From contig RPQJ01000020.1 in NCBI GenBank assembly GCA_003819815.1, positions 1-41,038 on the forward strand: a stretch of DNA of 41,038 nucleotides. Reading direction: 5' to 3'. The notes under the pieces are model-generated. The model was not told the DNA's origin. It saw only the letters and a list, made by a program, of their open reading frames with translations, and ran no database searches. Position 1 is the stretch's first letter; each line of letters begins with the position of its first letter. Made by a program: the position numbers and the translations under genes. Of the stretch, positions 26,176-36,116 are shown in pieces. The stretch is from Lysobacterales bacterium (lineage in GTDB: Bacteria; Pseudomonadota; Gammaproteobacteria; Steroidobacterales; Steroidobacteraceae).

Positions 26176-28365
26176 CTACTCCGCCGCGCGGACGCGCAGC
26201 TCGTAGCAGCAGTGGATGCGCGGATTGCGGGCAAAGTCTTCCGGCAGCGTCGCACGCGTGATGTCGCGGACGTCGAACCCGTCCGCGAGCCCGGGGTCCA
26301 GGCGGAATTTCTGGTAGTTGTTCGAGAACACGATCACGCCGTCAGGCTCGAGGAGCCGGGCGACCCGGCGCAGCAGAGCCGCGTGGTCGCGCTGCACGTC
26401 GAAGTCGCGCTCCATGCGCTTCGAGCGCGAGTGCGTCGGCGGGTCGACGAACACGACGCCGTAACGGCGACCGGGCGACGCGGCCTGCTCCTCGAGCCAC
26501 GACAGGCAGTCCGCCTGCACGTAGCCGTGCTGTGGCCCCGCGAGACCGTTGAGAGCGAGGTTGCGCCTCGCCCAGGCTAGATACGTGTGCGACATGTCCA
26601 CCGTCGTGGAAGCGAGCGCGCCTGCGCCGGCAGCGTGGACCGTCGCCGTGCCCGTGTAGGCGAACAGGTTCAGGAACGTGCGGCCGGCCGCGAGTTCGCC
26701 GACGCGCCGCCGCGTGAGGCGGTGATCGAGGAAGAGGCCGGTGTCGAGGTAATCCGTGAAGTTGACGAGGAAGCGGTACCGTCCCTCGCGCACCGCGTGG
26801 AAGCTGGCCTCCTCGCCCTGCTTCTCGTACTGCTCGCCGCCGCGCTGGCGCCGGCGCACCCGGAGCACGATCCGCTCCTCCGGCAGCCCGAGCACGCCGG
26901 GCAGCGCAGCGAGCGCCTCGTCGCGGCGGCCGCGCGCCGCGTCCTGCGCGACGGTCGCGGGCGGCGCGTACTCCTGCACGTACGCCCAGCGTTCGTCGTT
27001 GCCGTACAGGTCGATCGCGAACGCGTACTCGGGCATGTCGGCGTCGTAGACGCGGAAGCACGCGACGTCCTCGCGCCGCGCCCACGACTCGAGCCGCGCC
27101 AGGTTCTTGCGGAGGCGATTCGCGAACATCGCGGACCCCGGGCGCTCGCCGGCTGCCGCAAGCCGCTTCCGGCGCGCCTCGGCCGGGTCGGGCTGCACGG
27201 CCTCGGGACCCAGATCGAACCGCAGCAGGCGGCACTCGATCGGTCCGTTGAAGAACGTGTGCGAGCGGTGCGCGCGAAGGCCTAGAGCCCGTCCGAGCGG
27301 CGGGTTCCCGGTGAACACGCCCGCATGCCAGCCCGGGAAGCACTCGAGCAGCTTGCGGCCGAGCTGGGCGTAGACGGGCTCGAGTCCCGCGGTCTCGTCG
27401 AGCCGGACGCCGTACGGCGGGTTCACGAGCACGAGCCCGGAGTCCGCCGTCGCCTTCTCGAGCGTACCGAGGTCGCGGCGCTCGAAGTGCAGGTGATCGC
27501 CCACGCCGCTGCGGCCGGAATTCGCGAGCGCGGCGCGGATCGCGGTCTGGTCGCGGTCCCAGCCGTGGAAGCGCCCGCGGCCCAGGGCGTCGATGCGGCG
27601 TCGCTCGAGGGCCGCTGCACGAACCTCGTCCCAAGCGGCGGGATCGTGGCCGAGCCAGCCCTCGAAGCCGAAGCGGCGACGCAGCAGTCCCGGCGCGAAG
27701 TCGGCCGCCATCAGGGCCGCCTCGATCACGAGCGTGCCCGAGCCGCACATCGGGTCCGCGAACGAGCCGCCTGCCGCGTGAATCGCGGGCCAGCCGCAGC
27801 GCAGCAGGAGGGCCGCGGCGAGGTTCTCCTTGAGCGGCGCCTCGACACCGGACTGACGGTAGCCGCGTCGATGCAGCGGCGCGCCGCCCAGGTCGATCGC
27901 GAGCGAGCCGCGATCCCGCATGACGCTCAGGTTGAGCCGGAGGTCGGGGGCATCGAGGTCGACCGACGGTCGCTGCCCGGTGCGCTCGCGCATGCGGTCC
28001 ACGATGGCATCCTTGGCCTTCTGCGCGGCGTACTGGCTGTGGCGCAGCCACGCGGGCCCCTGCCCCACGACGTCGATCGCGAGCGTCCCCTCCGGGCGCA
28101 GGTGCGCTTCCCACTCGAACTCGCGGACTCCGGCATACAGCGTCTCGGGCGACTCGAGCGGGACGGTGCCGAGCGCGAGCAGGACGCGGCTCGCCGTACG
28201 CGACTCGAGGCAGGCGCGGTAGCCGTCCCGCAGGCTGCCGGCGAACGACACGCCGGCCGGGTGCTCGCGGGAGACGTCGAGTCCGAGGGCGCGCAACTCG
28301 CCGGCGAGCAGGTCGGGGACGTGGCGCGGGCAGGCCGCGAAATACTCGTGGCGCGCGCCGGTCAA
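26176..28365 (-). CDS. rlmL: Bifunctional 23S rRNA (guanine) methyltransferase RlmKL
   Basis: Probable TTG start 28365 (LTGARHEYFAACPRHVPDLLAGELRALG); GSFADPMCGSGTLVIEAALMA; LVNPPYGVRL; KRMERDFDVQRDHAALL; two methyltransferase domains. Confidence 0.92.
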   Translation of the reverse strand: MTGARHEYFAACPRHVPDLLAGELRALGLDVSREHPAGVSFAGSLRDGYRACLESRTASRVLLALGTVPLESPETLYAGVREFEWEAHLRPEGTLAIDVVGQGPAWLRHSQYAAQKAKDAIVDRMRERTGQRPSVDLDAPDLRLNLSVMRDRGSLAIDLGGAPLHRRGYRQSGVEAPLKENLAAALLLRCGWPAIHAAGGSFADPMCGSGTLVIEAALMAADFAPGLLRRRFGFEGWLGHDPAAWDEVRAAALERRRIDALGRGRFHGWDRDQTAIRAALANSGRSGVGDHLHFERRDLGTLEKATADSGLVLVNPPYGVRLDETAGLEPVYAQLGRKLLECFPGWHAGVFTGNPPLGRALGLRAHRSHTFFNGPIECRLLRFDLGPEAVQPDPAEARRKRLAAAGERPGSAMFANRLRKNLARLESWARREDVACFRVYDADMPEYAFAIDLYGNDERWAYVQEYAPPATVAQDAARGRRDEALAALPGVLGLPEERIVLRVRRRQRGGEQYEKQGEEASFHAVREGRYRFLVNFTDYLDTGLFLDHRLTRRRVGELAAGRTFLNLFAYTGTATVHAAGAGALASTTVDMSHTYLAWARRNLALNGLAGPQHGYVQADCLSWLEEQAASPGRRYGVVFVDPPTHSRSKRMERDFDVQRDHAALLRRVARLLEPDGVIVFSNNYQKFRLDPGLADGFDVRDITRATLPEDFARNPRIHCCYELRVRAAE

Positions 28366-29819
28366 GCCCGGCTCCGGGCGGCCGCGAGCAGCACGACCTC
28401 GCGCGGCGCCACGCGCTCGATGCACTTCACGAGGATGCGGTATGCGTCCGGGTCGAACTGCACGTCGCTCGACCGGTCGACCAGCGCCGCGACCTCGGCC
28501 TCGTCCGAAGCCGTGCCGAGGTGCCGCCAGCGATCGATCACGTGCAGCACAGTACCCTCGCCCGAGACCATCCGCTCCTTGAGCCCGATCGGGCCCGGAA
28601 ACGGCCACGGCTTGAGTCTCAAGGTAGAGAGGGCGACGCGCAGCCGGGCGTCGTGCAGCGCGCGCGGCTCCTTGCCCACGCACGCGCCGCGACAGCGGCC
28701 GAGCTGGTGGCCGAAGCACGAGCCCGCGCCCGGCTCGAGCCCCATCGTCTTGAGGCAGAGGCACGCCTCGCGGGCCTTGCCCTCGAGCGCACGGGTTGCG
28801 TCGCGCGCCGTGCGGAACGGGCCGTACGATTCCTCGTCCCCCGTCGGGTCTGCGTCGGCGAGCGGCACGATCTCGACCGCAGGACCGTCCGGGCCGGGAC
28901 AGAGCCGGATGCAGTGCAGGCCGGCCGACCCGCGCAGCTGGCGGTTCGCGCTGGGCCGAAGCTCCTTCACGAGCCGCGACTCGAGCAGCAGCGCGCCGAG
29001 CTCGCCGCCCGTCTCGCGCCACTCGACCGAGCGCACCTGGCGCGCGAGCTTGGCTTCCTTCGACGAGCGGTGCTCGGCGCCGAAATGCGCGAGCACGCGA
29101 CTGCGAAGGTTGCGGCTCTTGCCGACGTAGAGCAACGCATCGCCTTCACCACGGAAGAGGTAGACGCCGGGGCCCTCGGGCAGGTCGTCCGCGAGGTCCT
29201 GCGGCAGGTGGGGCGGCAGTCGTGTCTCGTGGAGCACCGACTGCACCGAGTCCTGCAGCCGCTCGCTCCCGGCCGTGCGCTCGAACGCGGCGAGCAGCGC
29301 GGGCAGGACCTCCGCGTCGCCGAGCGCGCGGTGGCGCTGGCTGCACTCGAGCCCGTGGCGCTCGATCAGCGTGTCGAGGTTGTGCCTCGCATGCTCGGCG
29401 AAGAGCAGTCGCGACAGTCGCACCGTGCACAGCACGGGGGCGGAGAACTTCTCGCCGAGCCGGCGGAATTCGTTGCGGACGAAACCGTAGTCGAAACGGG
29501 CATTGTGGGCGACGAAGAGCCGCCCCTCGAGGCGGCGACGGACCTCGGTCCGCACGTCGTCGAAGGACGGCGCATCGACGACCATCTCGTTCGAGATGCC
29601 GGTGAACTGCTCGATCGTCGGCGGGATGCGCTGCCCCGGGTTCACGAGGCTGCTCCACCGCTCGACGACCGCGCCGTCGTCGAGCAGCACGATGCCGACC
29701 TCGATGACGCGGTGATGCACGGCCATGCCGCCCGTCGTCTCGAGGTCGACGCAGGCGACCGGCCCGCGCAGCGCAGGCGCCTCTATCCGCAGGTCCGGCG
29801 TGGCGAAGGGGTCCTTCAA
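28362..29819 (-). CDS. DnaQ-like 3'-5' exonuclease fused to GIY-YIG (UvrC/Cho-like) nuclease domain
   Basis: Exo motif CVDLETTGGMAVHHRVIEVGIVL, VAHNARFDYGFVRNEF, HRALGDAEVLPALL; then GPGVYLFRGEGDALLYVGKSRNLRSRVLAHF (GIY-YIG-like). Confidence 0.9.
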   Translation of the reverse strand: MKDPFATPDLRIEAPALRGPVACVDLETTGGMAVHHRVIEVGIVLLDDGAVVERWSSLVNPGQRIPPTIEQFTGISNEMVVDAPSFDDVRTEVRRRLEGRLFVAHNARFDYGFVRNEFRRLGEKFSAPVLCTVRLSRLLFAEHARHNLDTLIERHGLECSQRHRALGDAEVLPALLAAFERTAGSERLQDSVQSVLHETRLPPHLPQDLADDLPEGPGVYLFRGEGDALLYVGKSRNLRSRVLAHFGAEHRSSKEAKLARQVRSVEWRETGGELGALLLESRLVKELRPSANRQLRGSAGLHCIRLCPGPDGPAVEIVPLADADPTGDEESYGPFRTARDATRALEGKAREACLCLKTMGLEPGAGSCFGHQLGRCRGACVGKEPRALHDARLRVALSTLRLKPWPFPGPIGLKERMVSGEGTVLHVIDRWRHLGTASDEAEVAALVDRSSDVQFDPDAYRILVKCIERVAPREVVLLAAARSRA

Positions 29820-30688
29820 CGCGGGCCCGTGCCGTCCAGCGTCAGGATAGGCGCGTAGAGCTCGGGCCGGCGGTCGCGGAACACGCCCCAGGCGTGCCGG
29901 TACGCCCGCGCGGCATCGAGGTCGAGGGTTGCCGTCAGCACGGCCTCGTGGGTCCGGTCGGCCTCGGCGACCTTGGCGCCGGTATGGTCGGCGATGAACG
30001 AGGAGCCGTAGAACGTCATTTCGTACCTCTCACCCCGCTCGGTGCCGATGCGGTTCGAGGCGACGAGCGGCATCACGTTCGCGGCCGCGTGCCCCTGCAT
30101 GCAGCGCTGCCAGTGCCCGCTCGAATCGACGCTCGCGTCGTGCGGCTCGGAGCCGATCGCCGTCGGGTACAGGAGCGCCTCGGCGCCCATGAGCGCCATG
30201 CAGCGCGCGGTCTCCGGGAACCACTGGTCCCAGCAGATGCCGACCCCGAACACGCCGTAGCGGGTGCGCCAGACGCGAAAGCCCGTGTCGCCGGGCGAGA
30301 AGTAGAACTTCTCGTGGTAGCCCGGACCCTCGGGGATGTGCGACTTGCGGTAGATGCCGAGCACCGCACCGTCGGCGTCGATCATCGCGAGCGAGTTGAA
30401 ATAGGCATTGTTCGCGCGCTCGAAGAAGCTGAACGGCAGCACCACCTGCAGTTCACGGGCCAGGTCCTGGAACCGCGCGAGCACGGGGTTGCCCTCGACC
30501 GGCCGGGCGAGCGAGAAGTGGCTCGCAAGGTGGTCCTTGCAGAAATACGGCGTCTCGAACAGTTCCTGGACCAGTACGACCTGGGCACCCGCGCCGGCCG
30601 CCTGCCGCACGACACGCTCCGCGCTGTCCAGGTTGGCATCTGCCACCGGACTGCAGGCGAACTGGGTCGCAGCGAACGTGACCTTCAT
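29816..30688 (-). CDS. aguB: N-carbamoylputrescine amidase
   Basis: MKVTFAATQFACSPVADANLDSAERVVRQAAGAGAQVVLVQELFETPYFCKDH; YRKSHIPEGPGYHEKFYFSPGDTGFRVW; GICWDQWFPETARCMALMGAE. Confidence 0.92.
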   Translation of the reverse strand: MKVTFAATQFACSPVADANLDSAERVVRQAAGAGAQVVLVQELFETPYFCKDHLASHFSLARPVEGNPVLARFQDLARELQVVLPFSFFERANNAYFNSLAMIDADGAVLGIYRKSHIPEGPGYHEKFYFSPGDTGFRVWRTRYGVFGVGICWDQWFPETARCMALMGAEALLYPTAIGSEPHDASVDSSGHWQRCMQGHAAANVMPLVASNRIGTERGERYEMTFYGSSFIADHTGAKVAEADRTHEAVLTATLDLDAARAYRHAWGVFRDRRPELYAPILTLDGTGPR

Positions 30689-30871
30689 GGATGCACCTCG
30701 TTTACCGGGATCCGCGCGTGGGGGGCGAGCAGTCTAGCGGTCACGGTGTCTGCGACAACTGGCAGTCGCCAGAGATTATGTCCAGAATACGAGCGAGCCG
30801 GAACGCGCTGCAGGGGGGAGCGAGGACCTGCACTCCCAGAGCGATTCGCGATAATTTCAAGGAGATCAACG

Positions 30872-31975
30872 ATGTCTAACAACTTACTCGAAAGTTTATC
30901 CGCCCTGATCACGCCGGACGTGATCGGTCGGGCGGCCTCCGCCCTCGGCGACTCCGAACCCGCCGTGTCGAAAGGCATGGGTGCGGTATTCCCTGTGCTG
31001 CTCGGCAGCATCGCGAACCGCGCGGACGATCCGGGCTTCGCCTCGACGCTCTTCAACCTGGTCCGCGACCCGGCCAACGACGGCAGCCTGCTCGGCAACA
31101 TCCCGGGCCTACTCGCGCCCGGCGCGGCGTCCTCGCCGATGATGGCTCTCGGCGGCAAGCTGCTTTCCTCGCTGTTCGGCAGCAACGTCGGCGCGCTCGG
31201 CAACTCGCTCGCGAACTACGCGGGCGTGCGTCCGGCCTCGGCGAACTCGATGCTGACCTTCGCCGCTCCGCTTGTGCTCTCGCTGCTCGGCAAGGCCGTG
31301 CGCAGCGGCAACCTCAACCTTTCCTCGCTCGTGAGCATGCTGACGGGCCAGCGCGGCGCCTACGCCGCCGCGATCCCGGGCCCGCTCTCGCGGCTCGAAA
31401 GCTATTTCGCGGCGCCGGTCCGCGAACCTGCGCGCGAGACGTATGCCGTCCCGCCGCCGCCGGAGAAGAAGTCTTCGATCGGCCGCTGGCTGATCCCGCT
31501 CATCGCCGCGCTCGTCGCGCTGTGGCTGCTGTCGCGCTGCATGGGCCCGAAGGAAGAGACGGCCGTCCAGACGCTGCCGGCCCCCACGGTCGAGCCTGCT
31601 CCCCTGCCGGCTCCGGTCGAGCCGCCTCCGGCCCCGATGGCCGAGCCGGCCGCGACGGAGATCCCGCTCGCCAACCTGTACTTCGAGGTGGACAAGTTCG
31701 ACGTGCCGGTCGCGCGCGAGGGCTCGCTCGATGCCGTGATCGAGTACCTGAAGGCGAATCCCACGGCCGTTGCGAGCCTCTCGGGCTACCACGATCCGAC
31801 GGGTGACAAGGCCTACAACGAAGACCTCGCGAAGCGTCGCGCGCAGGCCGTCAAGGACGTCATGGTGGCGGCCGGCGTGCCCGATTCGCAGATCGACATG
31901 GTCAAGCCGGTCGAGTCCACGGGCACGGGCGACCTGGCCGAGGCCCGCCGAGTGGAGGTCGCGATCCGCCGGTAA
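30872..31975 (+). CDS. DUF937-type N-terminal domain + TM + OmpA-like C-terminal domain protein
   Basis: AAGGAG upstream of ATG 30872; MSNNLLESLSALITPDVIGRAASALGDSEPAVSKGMGAVFPVLLGSIANRA; TM WLIPLIAALVALWLL; OmpA-like GYHDPTGDKAYNEDLAKRRAQAVKDVMVAAGV..EARRVEVAIR. Confidence 0.85.
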   Translation: MSNNLLESLSALITPDVIGRAASALGDSEPAVSKGMGAVFPVLLGSIANRADDPGFASTLFNLVRDPANDGSLLGNIPGLLAPGAASSPMMALGGKLLSSLFGSNVGALGNSLANYAGVRPASANSMLTFAAPLVLSLLGKAVRSGNLNLSSLVSMLTGQRGAYAAAIPGPLSRLESYFAAPVREPARETYAVPPPPEKKSSIGRWLIPLIAALVALWLLSRCMGPKEETAVQTLPAPTVEPAPLPAPVEPPPAPMAEPAATEIPLANLYFEVDKFDVPVAREGSLDAVIEYLKANPTAVASLSGYHDPTGDKAYNEDLAKRRAQAVKDVMVAAGVPDSQIDMVKPVESTGTGDLAEARRVEVAIRR

Positions 31976-31998
31976 CCGGCAGATCGTATGAGCGAACG

Positions 31999-32030
31999 CA
32001 CGGGGCCCCTCGCGGGCCCCGTGTCTTTTG
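31999..32030 (+). terminator. Rho-independent-like terminator after the DUF937-OmpA gene
   Basis: cacggggccc (31999-32008)-ctcgc-gggccccgtg (32014-32023) then tcttttg. Confidence 0.8.
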
Positions 32031-32052
32031 GGAAGCACGAACGTGCTGCGGC

Positions 32053-33225
32053 TCAGCCGAGCAGCGCCGCCACGTGACGGGCGATCATGAGTTCCTCGTC
32101 CGTCGGCACGACGTAGGCCGCGACGCGACCGCCAGCCACGCCGATGCAGCGCTCGTGACGCGCGTTGGCGTGATCGTCGAGTGCGAGGCCGAGCCACGCG
32201 GCGCCGTCGGCGATCCGCGCCCGGATCTCCGCCTGGTTCTCGCCGATGCCGGCCGTGTAGACGACCGCATCGAGCCCGCCGAGCGCGGCCGCGAGCGAGC
32301 CCAGCTCGCGCACGGCACGGTAGACGAAGACCTCGACCGCGAGCCGCGCCTCGGGCCGGTCGCTCGCGAGCAGCTCGCGCATGTCGCTCGAAAGGCCCGA
32401 AAGGCCGAGCAGCCCGGACTCGTGGTACAGGAGGTGCTCGACGTCGCGGACGCCGAGCTTCATCTCGTCGAAGAGGAAGAGCAGCACGCCGGGGTCGAGC
32501 GACCCGGTGCGGGTGCCCATGGGGAGTCCCTCCAGCGCCGTGAAGCCCATGGTCGTGGCGACGCTGCGCCCGCCGCGCAGCGCGCACATGCTGGCCCCAT
32601 TGCCGAGGTGGAGGACGATCGTCCGGCCCATCGCCGCGCGCGCGTCGATGGCGGGCATCACCGAGGCGACGTATTCGTACGAAAGGCCGTGGAAACCGTA
32701 ACGGCGGACGCCCGCCTCGGCGTAGCGCCGCGGCAGCGCATAGAGCTGCGCGACCTCGGGCACCGTGCGGTGGAAGGCAGTATCGAAGCACGCGACCTCG
32801 GGCACGCCGGGGAGGCGCTCGAGCATGCGGCGGATGGTGTTCAGGTTGTGCGGCTGGTGCAGCGGTGCGAGCGGCACGAAGCGCTCGAGCCGCTCGAGCA
32901 CGGCCGCGTCGACACGCGTCGGCGCCATGAACTCGAGGCCGCCGTGCACGACGCGGTGGCCGACGCCGGCGATCGGGCGGTCGTGCAGCTCGGCACGAAG
33001 GACGTCGACGAGCACTTCGAGCGCCCGCCCGTGGTCGGCGTCGTCGAGCGCCAGGTCCGCCACGGTTTCGGCGCCGCGGCGCGCCACGAGGCGCGGCGAC
33101 TGGCCGATGCCGGAGACCTGCCCGCGCAGCTCGCGCTCGAGGCAGGCGCCGTCCGCGCGGAACGTCGAGAACTTGAGGCTCGACGAGCCCGCGTTCAGCA
33201 CGACGATCGTGTCGCCTTCCCTCAC
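32053..33225 (-). CDS. ackA: Acetate kinase
   Basis: VVLNAGSSSLKFSTF; GHRVVHGG; FDTAFHRTVPEVAQLYALP; RRYGFHGLSYEYV; GTRTGSLDPGVLLFL; FTALEGLPMGTR. Confidence 0.96.
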   Translation of the reverse strand: MREGDTIVVLNAGSSSLKFSTFRADGACLERELRGQVSGIGQSPRLVARRGAETVADLALDDADHGRALEVLVDVLRAELHDRPIAGVGHRVVHGGLEFMAPTRVDAAVLERLERFVPLAPLHQPHNLNTIRRMLERLPGVPEVACFDTAFHRTVPEVAQLYALPRRYAEAGVRRYGFHGLSYEYVASVMPAIDARAAMGRTIVLHLGNGASMCALRGGRSVATTMGFTALEGLPMGTRTGSLDPGVLLFLFDEMKLGVRDVEHLLYHESGLLGLSGLSSDMRELLASDRPEARLAVEVFVYRAVRELGSLAAALGGLDAVVYTAGIGENQAEIRARIADGAAWLGLALDDHANARHERCIGVAGGRVAAYVVPTDEELMIARHVAALLG

Positions 33226-34616
33226 GAGACGGCCTTGGGCGCCAGCTTGCGGCGCGCGTGCGCGAGCAGTTTCGCGACGGCGGCCGAGCCCATCCGCATG
33301 CGCACGTTGTCGGCGCGGCTCGTGAGCACCACCGGCACGCGGGTGCCGAGCACGACGCCGGCGCTGTCCGCGCCCGCGAAGTACTGCAGCTGCTTGGCGA
33401 GCATGTTGCCGGACTCGATGTTCGGCACCATCAGGATGTCGGCGCGGCCCGCGACGGGCGAGCGGATGCCCTTCGTCCGCGCCGCGTGCTCGCTGATCGC
33501 GTTGTCGAACGCGAGCGGCCCGTCGAGCACGCCGCCCTCGATCTGGCCGCGGTCCGCCATCTTGCAGAGCGCGGCGGCGTCGAGCGTCGAGCGTATGTTC
33601 GGGTTCACCATCTCGACCGCCGAGAGGATCGCCACCTTCGGCTGCGCGATGCCGAGCACCTGCGCGAGGTCGATGGCGTTGCGGACGATGTCCGCCTTCT
33701 CGGCGAGCGTCGGCTCGATGTTGATGGCCGCGTCCGTCACGAGCAGCATCCGGTCGTACGCCGGCACGTCCATCACGAACACGTGGCTCACGCGCCGCTC
33801 AGTGCGCAACCCCGCCTGGCTCGCCACGACGGCCCCGAGCACCTCGTCGGTGTGCAGGCTGCCCTTCATCAGCATCTCGACTTCGCCGGCGCGCGCGAGC
33901 GCCACTGCGGTGGCCGCCGAGGCGTGGCTGTGCTCGGTGGGCACGATGCGCAGCCCCGCGATGTCGGCGCCGTTCGCCTCCGCGACCGCGCGGATCCGGG
34001 CCTCGGGGCCGACCAGGACGGGCACGATCAGCCGGCGACGCGCGGCCTCGAGCGCCCCGAGCAGCGAATCGCGGTCGCAGGGATGCGCGACCGCACAAGT
34101 CACGGGCTCGAGCGGCTCGCACTGCCGGAGCAGCCTCGCGAACACGTCGTTGCGCCGCAGGATGATCTCGGGCGTGGCGATGTCGGAGTATGCGACGTGC
34201 CGGCGCGGCGCCTCGACGATGACCGTGCCCGACACGAGCCGGCGCTCGCCGACCCGCGCCACGCACTCGAACTCCACGAGCCCGGTGTCCGGGTGTTTCG
34301 CGCGCACGGTCACCGTGGCGGTGAGCTGCTCGCCCACCCGGACTTCGCCGGAGTAGTCGAGCCGGGTCGCGACGATGCGCGTGCCCGGCCCGGGCAGCCG
34401 GCGCTCGAGCATGCCGGAGATCACGGAGCTCACGGCCACTGCGTCGACCGCGACCAGCTCGCCCGGGGAATCCTCGCCGTCCTCGACGTGGAACGGTTCG
34501 ACGTCGCCCGACACCAGCACCAGCGCCTCGATCTCGGTCTGGGTGAGCGCGCGCTCCGCGCTCGCCGTGGCGCCGACCTCGAGATCGTCGAAAACGACGT
34601 TGCGGTAGGCCGTCAC
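33222..34616 (-). CDS. Bifunctional MaoC-like enoyl-CoA hydratase / phosphate acetyltransferase
   Basis: GTG start 34616; N-terminal MaoC-like YRNVVFDDLEVGATASAERALTQTEIEALVLVSGDVEPFHVE; C-terminal Pta-like MDVPAYDRMLLVTDAAINIEPTLAEKADIVRNAIDLAQVLGI, LTSRADNVRMRMGSAAVAKLLA. Confidence 0.88.
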   Translation of the reverse strand: MTAYRNVVFDDLEVGATASAERALTQTEIEALVLVSGDVEPFHVEDGEDSPGELVAVDAVAVSSVISGMLERRLPGPGTRIVATRLDYSGEVRVGEQLTATVTVRAKHPDTGLVEFECVARVGERRLVSGTVIVEAPRRHVAYSDIATPEIILRRNDVFARLLRQCEPLEPVTCAVAHPCDRDSLLGALEAARRRLIVPVLVGPEARIRAVAEANGADIAGLRIVPTEHSHASAATAVALARAGEVEMLMKGSLHTDEVLGAVVASQAGLRTERRVSHVFVMDVPAYDRMLLVTDAAINIEPTLAEKADIVRNAIDLAQVLGIAQPKVAILSAVEMVNPNIRSTLDAAALCKMADRGQIEGGVLDGPLAFDNAISEHAARTKGIRSPVAGRADILMVPNIESGNMLAKQLQYFAGADSAGVVLGTRVPVVLTSRADNVRMRMGSAAVAKLLAHARRKLAPKAVS

Positions 34617-36106
34617 GAGAGATCGATCCAGGTCGTCTTGAGCTCGGTGTACTTGTCGAAGGCGTGCAGCGACTTGTCGCGGCCCGTCCCGGACTGCTTG
34701 TAGCCGCCGAACGGCACGGTGATGTCGTCGGCGTCGTAGCAGTTCACATAGACCATGCCGGCGCGCAGCGCGCGCGCGATGCGGTGGGCCTTCTTCACGT
34801 CGCGCGTCCAGACCGCTGCGGCCAGCCCGTAGTCGACGCCGTTGCCGACGCGGACCGCCTCTTCGGCGTCCTTGACCGTGACCGCGGCAAGCACCGGCCC
34901 GAAGATCTCCTCGCGCTCGATCTTCATGCCCGGGCGTACGTCGGCGAAGACCGTCGGCTCGACGTAATAGCCGCCCGTCTCCTCGCGCGCGCGGCGCCCG
35001 CCCGCGAGCAGCGCGGCGCCTTCGCTGCGGCCGGCCTCGATGTAGCCGAGCACCGTCTTCATCTGGACGTCGTCGACGATGGCCCCTAGGCGCGTCGCGG
35101 GGTCGAGCGGGTCGCCGGGCTGCAGCGCGCGGGTCGCGGCGACCACCTTCTCGAGCACCGCGTCCCGCACGGGTTCCTCGATCACGAGCCGCGACGCCGC
35201 GGTACACATCTCGCCCTGGTTGAAGAAGATCGCCGAGGCCGCGGTCGCCGCGGCGCGGTCGAGGTCCGGGCAGTCGGCGAGGATGATGTTCGGCGACTTG
35301 CCGCCGCACTCGAGCCACACGCGCTTCATGTTCGACTGGCCAGAGTACTGCAGCATCAGCTTGCCGGTCCGCGTCGAGCCCGTGAAACCGATGCAGTCGA
35401 CGTCCATGTGCAGCGCGAGCGACTGGCCCGCCGTGTGGCCGTAGCCGGGCAGCACGTTGAAGACCCCGTCCGGGATGCCGGCCTCGGCCGCGAGCGCCGC
35501 GATTCGGATCGCCGTGAGCGGGGACTTCTCGGACGGCTTCAGGATGAACGAGTTGCCGGCCGCGAGCGCCGGGCCGATCTTCCATGCCGCCATGATGAGC
35601 GGGAAGTTCCACGGCACGATGGCGGCCACGACGCCGATCGGCTCGCGGGTGATCATCGCGAGCGCGTCGTGGCTCGTCGGCGCGATCTCGTCGTAGATCT
35701 TGTCGACCGCCTCCGCATACCAGTGGATGCAGCGCGCCGTGGCCGGGATGTCCACGGCGAGGCTGTCGGCGATCGGCTTGCCCATGTCGAGCGTCTCGAG
35801 CAGCGCGAGCTCGTCGCGGTGGGCGAGGATCAGCTCCGCGAAGCGCTGCAGGACGCGCTTGCGCTCGCGCGGCGCCTGCCGGGACCAGACGCCGGCGTCG
35901 AATGCGCGACGCGCGGCGGCGACGGCGAGGTCGACGTCGGCGGCGTCGGTCGACGCGATCGCGGCGAGCGGCCGGCCATCGATCGGGCTGACGCATTCGA
36001 AGGTGGCGCCGGAAACGGCGGGCCGGTAGCGGCCATCGATGAAGGCCTGGCCGTTCAGCTGCAGCGCGCGCGCGCGGGCGCGCCAGTCGATCGTGGGATT
36101 GGACAT
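34613..36106 (-). CDS. puuC: NAD(P)-dependent aldehyde dehydrogenase (PuuC-like)
   Basis: VVAAIVPWNFPLIMAAWKIGPALAAGNSFILKPSEKSPLTAIRIAALAAEAGIPDGVFNVLPG; LECGGKSPNIILADCPDLDRAA; FFNQGEMCTAASRL. Confidence 0.9.
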   Translation of the reverse strand: MSNPTIDWRARARALQLNGQAFIDGRYRPAVSGATFECVSPIDGRPLAAIASTDAADVDLAVAAARRAFDAGVWSRQAPRERKRVLQRFAELILAHRDELALLETLDMGKPIADSLAVDIPATARCIHWYAEAVDKIYDEIAPTSHDALAMITREPIGVVAAIVPWNFPLIMAAWKIGPALAAGNSFILKPSEKSPLTAIRIAALAAEAGIPDGVFNVLPGYGHTAGQSLALHMDVDCIGFTGSTRTGKLMLQYSGQSNMKRVWLECGGKSPNIILADCPDLDRAAATAASAIFFNQGEMCTAASRLVIEEPVRDAVLEKVVAATRALQPGDPLDPATRLGAIVDDVQMKTVLGYIEAGRSEGAALLAGGRRAREETGGYYVEPTVFADVRPGMKIEREEIFGPVLAAVTVKDAEEAVRVGNGVDYGLAAAVWTRDVKKAHRIARALRAGMVYVNCYDADDITVPFGGYKQSGTGRDKSLHAFDKYTELKTTWIDLS

Positions 36107-36116
36107 CGTGCGGGCC

